A DNA stretch of 64,000 nucleotides from contig NZ_BSUM01000001.1 in NCBI RefSeq assembly GCF_030161595.1, positions 3,472,001 through 3,536,000 on the forward strand, written 5' to 3'. Under the pieces are notes generated by a model. It was not told the DNA's origin, ran no database searches, and saw nothing but the letters and a program-made list of their open reading frames with translations. This DNA is from Litorihabitans aurantiacus (GTDB lineage Bacteria > Actinomycetota > Actinomycetes > Actinomycetales > Beutenbergiaceae). The position numbers were made by a program, and so were the translations under genes. Shown here one piece after another: positions 58,093 to 64,000 of this stretch. Position 1 is the stretch's first letter; each line of letters begins with the position of its first letter.

Positions 58093-61000
58093 TCAGCCGA
58101 CCGCCGCGAACCCGGCCTCGACGTAGCGGTACAGGAACGCCGCCATCGCGTCACGGTTGATCGGATTCACGGGGCGGTAGATCGCCGTCCCGTCGTTGCC
58201 GAGCCACCCGGTGGCGATCCCCTCCGCCACGAGCCACGTGATCTCGTCGTAGAACTGCGTCGACGGCGTCACGTCGGTGAAGGGCGAGGTCGACGGCGCG
58301 GTGAACGCCGGCGAGTCCGCCATCCGGTAGAGGAACGCCGCCATCGCGTCACGTCCGATGGGCTCGAGCGGACGGAACGAGACCGTCCCGTCGCCGTTGT
58401 CCCATCCGGTGGAGATCCCCTCGTCGTAGAGCCAGGCGATCTCGTCGTAGAACTGGTTGTTGGTGTCCACGTCTGAGAACGGCGACACGGTGGGGGCCGT
58501 GTAGTCGTCGTCGCCGGCGAGACGGAACAGGAATGCCGCCATCGCATCACGGGCGATCGGGGTCACGGGCCGGAACTCGAACGTCCCGTCACCCCGGTCC
58601 CACCCGGTGGAGATCTCGTTCTCGGCCAGCCAGGTGATCTCACGCTCGAACTGCGTCCCCGCGGGGACGTCCACGAACGTGCGCGGCTGCGGCTCGGGGT
58701 CGACCGGTGCGTCCGCCCGCACGGGCGAGACCGAGATCCGGTCGACGATCGGCGCCTCGACCGCCCGCAGGTTGAACCCCAGCGGCCAGGTGTCGGAGGC
58801 GAAGGTCTCCCCGTCCCAGTTCGGGAGCTCCTGGGCCGAGATCGCGATGGTGTTCGCGCCCTCGGTCAGGTCGAGGACGACGGTGCGCTCCCAGAAGTTG
58901 TTCTCGTGGAACGTCGGCACGAACATCTCGCGCTGGACGTCGCCGCCGTTCACCCGGATGTCGGCGTGCCGCCCCATGGGGTTGGGGTTGTAGTGCGAGG
59001 CGGGCACCTGCTCGGGGTTGGAGAAGCGGAACACCACCGCGTGGGCGCCGTCCTGCGTCGCCTCGACGTCGAACGTCAGGGTGTTGTCGTTGCCCTGCTC
59101 GCCGCCGATGCCGCTGACGGCCTTCCCGCCGTCGGCCAGCGACAGGTCGACGACGGCGGCACTCCCCCGAGGCGCGCGTCCTCGGCCTGGTACTGCGTGA
59201 CGGGGAGCGCGTCGCGGCCGGGCGAGACCACGAGCCGGTCGAGCACGAGCCCCGAGCCGGTACCCGTCACGACGATCTTGTTCACGCCACCGTCGAGGTG
59301 CGCGGCGACCTCCTGGGCGTCGGCCAGGTCGAGGACCTCGCGGCCGTTGACCCAGAGCTGCCCCTGGCCGGGGCCGTGCAGCTGCGCGGTGAGCGTCGCC
59401 TCGGCGTTCTGCTCGCCGTAGACCCAGAACGTCGCCGAGTCGTCGGCGCCCAGGCGCACGGTGCCGGCACCCGAGACGTCACCGGCGGAGGCGCCGGCGG
59501 GCACGGTGTACTGCGCCCGGGCCCCGTCGAGCGAGGCGTGCTCGGCCTCGTACACGGCGCTGTCGGCGTTCTCGGAGGCGAGCCCAAGCGTGATGCGGTC
59601 GACGATCGCATCACCCACGGTGCCCCGCTGCCCGTCCAGGCTGCGGGCGGCCAGCCGGATCGTGTGCGTCCCGGCGGTCAGGTCGACCGTGGTGGACGTG
59701 GAGTCCCACACCACCCACTTGTAGCCCAGGGGCAGGTGGATCTCCTGCTCCTGCGCGCCGTCGACGCTCACGAAGATGTTCGTCGGACCCTGCTCCGTCA
59801 CCCGGGCGAAGGTGTTGAGCGTGCTGGAGAAGACCGACAGGTCGTAGGTGCCGTCGGCCGGCACCTCCACGTCGAAGTCGAGCGTGACGTCGGACCCGGT
59901 CCGCAGCCCGCCGACGTTGAAGCCGCCCGAGGTGAAGAACCCCGCGACGTTCGTCTCGCTGCCCTCGGGGCCGTTGACGCTGTAGCCCGCGCCGGTGCCG
60001 CGCGCCTCCTCGGCCTCGTAGCTCGCCTCCCACTCCAGCGGATCGGCGGCGGTGCTCCCCCGACGCCGGCCGGGGTCAGGACGACCTCGTAGGCGGAGGA
60101 CTCGGTCAGCTCCGGGAGCTGAGCACCCCCGAAGTCGAGCGTGACCGCGCCGTCGGTGACGTCGGCGGTGAACTCCGCGAGGTGCCGCGGCTGGGCGGAG
60201 TCGCCCAGCTGGCCCGTCCACGGGATCTCTCGCACGGTCGCGCGCACCTGGGACCCGAACACGTCAGCCGGGATGTTGACGACGTCGACCGGGGCCGCGC
60301 CGTCCGCACCGCCCATGATGACCTTCGCCCGGGCGTTGTCCGGGTCCATCGTCGCCAGACCCTGCAGCGAGTAGTTCTCACCGGGCGACGGCGGCGTCAC
60401 CTCGACGGTGTGCCCGCTCATCTGGGAGTAGGCGTTGTACAGCCACCACTGCCCGTTGCCGCGGTTGCTCTGGACGGCCGAGTCGGACAGGTTCCCGTTC
60501 AGGTTCCAGAACGCGATCATCGCGTCGACCTTCGTGTCCTCGATCGCGGAGATCCACTGGATCATCTGACCGGGGACGGAGGTGTGGTAATTGAACGCGT
60601 ACTCGTTGATGTTGATGGGCAGCTCCGTACCCTCCCACGCGGTGCCCTCGAAGACCCCGGCCTCCCAGCCGCGGAAGCGTTCGACCGAGCCGCGGATCGT
60701 CTGCGGGTCGGACAGCTCGTGCCACGTGATGATGTCGGGCACTGTGTCCGAGGCCACCGTGTGCTCGAGGAAGCCCTCGACCTGGTTGAACAGGATGCTG
60801 GTGCCCGGTCCGGCGATACGCATGTCCGGGAAGCGCGCCTTGATCGTGCGGTAGGTCTCGTCCCAGTGCCGGAAGTAGTCCGTGGGGTCGTCCAGCCAGC
60901 TCGTGCCGTCGTAGCTCCAGCGACCGGTGCCGTGCGTGTTCCCCTCGGGCTCGTTGAACGGCTCGATGACCAGGTCCTCGAGCTGCTCGGCCGGCACGGT

Positions 61001-62344
61001 GGCGATGAGGTCGAGCTGCTCCTCGAGCGTCACCTTGAAGTCGGCGTAGCGCTCCTCGGGGGTGTCGCCCGGCCACTCGTACGGGAAGCCCCGGTAGTAG
61101 TCGACGATGCGCATGTAGACGTCGCCGCCGGTGCTCTGCGACAGCTGCTCGAGCACCTCGAGACCGTCGGAGCCGGGGTGCTGCGCGCCGTCCTGGGCCT
61201 TGGTGGCGATGCTGCGCACGCCCATGCCCTCGATGAGGTTGTCCGTCGGCATGCCATCGGCGTACAGGCCGTAGAGCAGGCCCGAGGCGCCGCCGAGGAA
61301 CTCCCCGGTGTCGGTGCCGAGGTCGACCTTGAGCTCACCGCGGTGCACGGTGACCTCGGCGGTCACGGGCGTGCCGGACGCGTCGCCGTCGACCGTGAAC
61401 GTGCCCGAGGTCGCCAGCTGCGCGGGGTCGACGGCGTCCCATGTGACCCGGACGTCGCGGTCGTACCCGTCGCTGAACCGACCGGTCAGGTGTGAAGGCA
61501 GGGTCGGCTGGGTGCCGATGGTGGTGCGGACCTCGGCGGTCGTCTCGGTCAGGCCGACGAGCGAGGGCAGCTCGCCGTCGACGAGCGCGGCGACCTGCTC
61601 GGCGTCGAGCGCCTCGTGGTAGATCGCGACGTCGTCGAGCGCTCCCTTGAAACGCGGGTCGGAGTAGAAGGAGCGGCCGAGGTACCCGGCGCCCGTGGCC
61701 GCCTGGGTCAGGAGCTCGGCGGCACTGATCTGCGTGCTGCGGGCCGAGACCTCCACGCCGTCGAGGTAGGTGACGACCTCGTCGGCCGTGGTGTCGAGCG
61801 TCGTCGTGAGCGTCACCCAGCGCTCGCGCGGGAGCGCCGCCGACCCCGTCACCTGAGACTCGCCGCCGCCACCGTTCGCCGTCACGGCGGTCCGGAGCTG
61901 GCCGCTGCCGGAGGAGGGGGTGCTGAACAGGTAGCGCGTGTTGTCACTGCCGAGCCCGTAGATCCACTGCCAGCTCCCACCGTCGCCGTCCCAGCTGACG
62001 CGGGTGGAGACGGTCAGGTCGGTGGCGCCCTCGAGCGCGCCGCGCGGCAGGGTGACGTAACCGCCGTCAGCCCCTCCGGGGAGCCGGAGGGCCCGGCCCT
62101 CGTCGGAGTCGACGACCGACGTCGAGCCGGAGATCGTGCCGTCGAGCTCGTTGCCGGAGCTGTCGGGGACGGTGGTTCCCTCGATGTCGTCCATCGAGTA
62201 GTGCAGGTGTGCCTGGGGTGGTGCGTCCTGGTCGGGTGCCGCGTGGGCGATCCCCGCCATCCCGGCCACCCCGGTCAGCGCGAGGGCCGAGGCGAGGGTG
62301 AACGAGGTGGTGCGGGCGCCACGCCTGGGGCGTGATCCGGTCAT
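58093..62344 (-). CDS. Secreted clan-A-like glycoside hydrolase with LamG, CBM-like and S-layer-like modules; two frame breaks
   Basis: After repair this is a protein of about 1,418 residues. ATG 62344 starts a signal peptide (LASALALTGVAGMAGIAHA). Modules are: LamG-like (about 40-220); bacterial Ig-like (about 255-345); a TIM-barrel hydrolase (about 350-680) with the acid/base motif IEPFNEPEG and nucleophile motif ININEYAF; a small beta domain; three CBM6/35-like domains (YEAEEA, YEAEHA, YQAEDA openings); and three S-layer-like repeats. The frame breaks at C runs 60057-60061 and 59164-59168. One extra base in each gives AGVGGSTAADPLEW and ARLGGSAAVVDLSL. A GH39-like assignment is a guess. 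GH127 next door suggests an arabinose-containing substrate. Confidence 0.8.
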
Positions 62345-62468
62345 GGTTTCTGGCCTTTCGGTCGACACACGCGTGTGCGTGCGCTCGGACGTCCTTGTTC
62401 GAGCAGCCACCTCGTCGGCGGCGGGTCGTGCTCCTTCCTCGTGGGCGATCCGCCGTGTCCTGGGCGGG

Positions 62469-64000
62469 TCAGGTGGTCGGCCGGACGGGGAGGAAGACGC
62501 GCATCGCGGTCGGCCCCCGTTCGGCCCACCGGTGGTAGGGGGTGAGGCGGACCCAGTCGGCGCGCTCGGCGTCGTCCGTGACCGGCGGCGGAGGCGTCGG
62601 CAGGTAGGGCATCGGGTGAGCGGAGTCGGACGGGCCGCCATGCGCGGGGCCGAGGAGACGGACCTCGACCCCGTGGCCGTCGACGGCGCTGCGCGGGCCG
62701 GCCGTGGCGTCGACCTGGACGTCGTCGAGAGCCAGGTCCGTCGGCAGCTCCAGGGACTCAAGGCAGTGCACGAGGGGACCCACCTCCACCGCGACGGTGC
62801 CGCGTACCGCGTCGATCCGGGGGTCCGGCCAGGTCAGGCGAGGCGTCAGCGGGAGCGTGAGGGTCACCGTGTCGCCCGCTCCCATCGTCGGGAGCGCGAC
62901 GGCGATCCCGGGCTCGACCGGATGCGGCGAGGCGCCGGGCCGGCCGAGCGTCGCGGTGTCGCTCCACCGCGGCACCCGGACCCGCAGCGCACCCGCGGCG
63001 GGCGGTGTCTCGAGCACCGTGACGGTGACGGTGGAGTCGTCCGGGTAGCTCGTGTCGACCTGCAGCCGCAGGCGCCCCTGCTCGAGCTCGACGTCGACCT
63101 CGCCCGCGGCGTACTGCAGGAGCGTGACGCCCCCTGGCTCGACGGCGACGGCGTAGCTCTGCCACGAGGCGAGCGTGCGCGCGACGTTGGTCGGGCAGCA
63201 CGACACGTCGAACCACGGTGCGCGCACCCCTCCCTCGGCGCGCGGGTTCTCGGCGTCGGCCTCGACGTCCGAACCGGCCGAGCGCTGGTGGAGCGGGTTG
63301 GAGTAGAAGAAGGCCCGCCCGTCGGCCCGCGGCGAGACGGCGACGACGTTGAAGAGGACGCGCTCGACGAGGTCGGCGTACTTCACGTCCCCGGTCTGCA
63401 GGTAGAGGCGCCACGAGACCATGACGGCGCCCACACCGGCGCACGTCTCGCAGTACGCACGGTCGGCCGGGAGCTCGAAGTCCTCGCCGAACCCCTCGTC
63501 CTGGTGGCGGGAGCCCATCCCACCGGTCAGGTACGTGCGTCGGGCGACGACGGCGTCCCACTGGCGCGCGACGGCGTCCAGGAGCTCGGTGTCACCCCGC
63601 TCGGACGCGACGTCGACGGCACCGGCGGCGAGGTAGAGCGCCCGGACCGCGTGCCCGGACCACGTGTGCGCCTCCCGGAGCGGGACGTCGTCCTGGAAGT
63701 AGGCCGAGCTCAGCAGCGGGATCGGTCGCAGCGTCCCGTGACCGCGGCGTTCGACGAACAGCGCGGCCTGCTCGAGGTAGCGCGGCTCGTCGAGCGCCCG
63801 TCCGAGCTCCGCCAGCGCGGTCTCGATCTCGGGGTGACCGCACAGTCCTGCCCGACCCGACGGTCCGAACTCCGCGCAGACCTGGTCGGCGGCCCTCCTC
63901 GCGGCCGTCACGAGCGCGTCCTCACCGCGTGTGCGCACCCGGGCGACGGCGGCCTGCAGGAGGTGGCCGGTGCAGTAGAGCTCGTGGCCCTCCTCGAGGT
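62469..64000 (-). CDS. GH127 beta-L-arabinofuranosidase, 5' end outside window
   Basis: This enzyme releases beta-L-arabinofuranose from plant arabinooligosaccharides. The C-terminal 510 residues are present. The frame stays open to the right edge (LEEGHELYCTGHLLQAAVARV), so the gene starts beyond 64000. GH127 hallmarks are YLTGGMGSRHQDEGFGEDFE, the metal/active-site motif AYCETCAGVG (Glu and Cys ligands) and DVSCCPTNVAR, containing the paired Cys of which the first is the nucleophile in the Bifidobacterium enzyme. No signal is visible in this part, so it is probably cytoplasmic. It lies 124 bases upstream of the secreted glycosidase on the same strand. Confidence 0.93.
   Translation of the reverse strand, partial: LEEGHELYCTGHLLQAAVARVRTRGEDALVTAARRAADQVCAEFGPSGRAGLCGHPEIETALAELGRALDEPRYLEQAALFVERRGHGTLRPIPLLSSAYFQDDVPLREAHTWSGHAVRALYLAAGAVDVASERGDTELLDAVARQWDAVVARRTYLTGGMGSRHQDEGFGEDFELPADRAYCETCAGVGAVMVSWRLYLQTGDVKYADLVERVLFNVVAVSPRADGRAFFYSNPLHQRSAGSDVEADAENPRAEGGVRAPWFDVSCCPTNVARTLASWQSYAVAVEPGGVTLLQYAAGEVDVELEQGRLRLQVDTSYPDDSTVTVTVLETPPAAGALRVRVPRWSDTATLGRPGASPHPVEPGIAVALPTMGAGDTVTLTLPLTPRLTWPDPRIDAVRGTVAVEVGPLVHCLESLELPTDLALDDVQVDATAGPRSAVDGHGVEVRLLGPAHGGPSDSAHPMPYLPTPPPPVTDDAERADWVRLTPYHRWAERGPTAMRVFLPVRPTT

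Overview
The window is about 73-74% GC DNA from an actinobacterium. F420-type oxidoreductases, many GTG starts, promoters of TANNNT type placed directly before start codons, and very large secreted enzymes with C-terminal S-layer-like repeats suggest a cell-wall- and polysaccharide-degrading member of the Micrococcales (Cellulosimicrobium/Isoptericola/Oerskovia-like). The genus is an inference.

Layout. 1-4888: a TRAP transporter (dctPQM, cut by the left edge) and nickel-pincer cofactor genes larE-larB on the minus strand, divergent from a LacI regulator. 4950-6635: pgi. 6933-25346: four giant secreted proteins, each ending in three S-layer-like repeats: a DNase/5'-nucleotidase fusion, a GH92 mannosidase-like/purple-acid-phosphatase-like fusion, and two paralogous alpha/beta-hydrolases. 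25437-44024: housekeeping and small metabolic genes (trxA, MFS, pgm, DUF5926, a glycosyltransferase, a large membrane protein, pheA, a diacylglycerol kinase-like gene, serS, HAD, a YihS-type isomerase, DoxX, flavin/F420 and quinone oxidoreductases). 44148-51312: tRNA-Ser(UGA), secreted lipoproteins, a DUF4956/VTC/carbohydrate-binding operon and tRNA-Ser(GCU). 51313-56132: an island of clearly lower GC after the tRNA, with a 921-residue PD-(D/E)XK-type protein, a decayed pdxS-pdxT remnant and an HNH endonuclease. 56206-58021: small membrane and zinc-ribbon genes and an epimerase. 58093-64000: a glycosidase locus, a GH127 beta-L-arabinofuranosidase (5' end outside the window) followed by a multimodular clan-A-like glycosidase.

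How the genes may work together. The secreted block looks like a surface toolkit for extracellular DNA, nucleotides and phosphorylated mannan. The GH92 domain has Gln at the position aligned with the usual catalytic acid, a change I recall for the mannose-1-phosphate-6-mannose-specific enzyme of Cellulosimicrobium, and here it is fused to a phosphatase-like domain. The arabinose-active pair at the right end and the 2-hydroxyacid import/racemase-cofactor cluster at the left end are separate catabolic units.

Data caution. Nine genes contain reading-frame breaks at fourteen G or C runs of five or six. Adding one base to each run restores a family-like protein in every case. I treat these genes as intact with under-called homopolymers, not as pseudogenes. 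The pdxST remnant is different: it carries a stop codon, a frameshift and lost active-site residues, so it is genuinely decayed.
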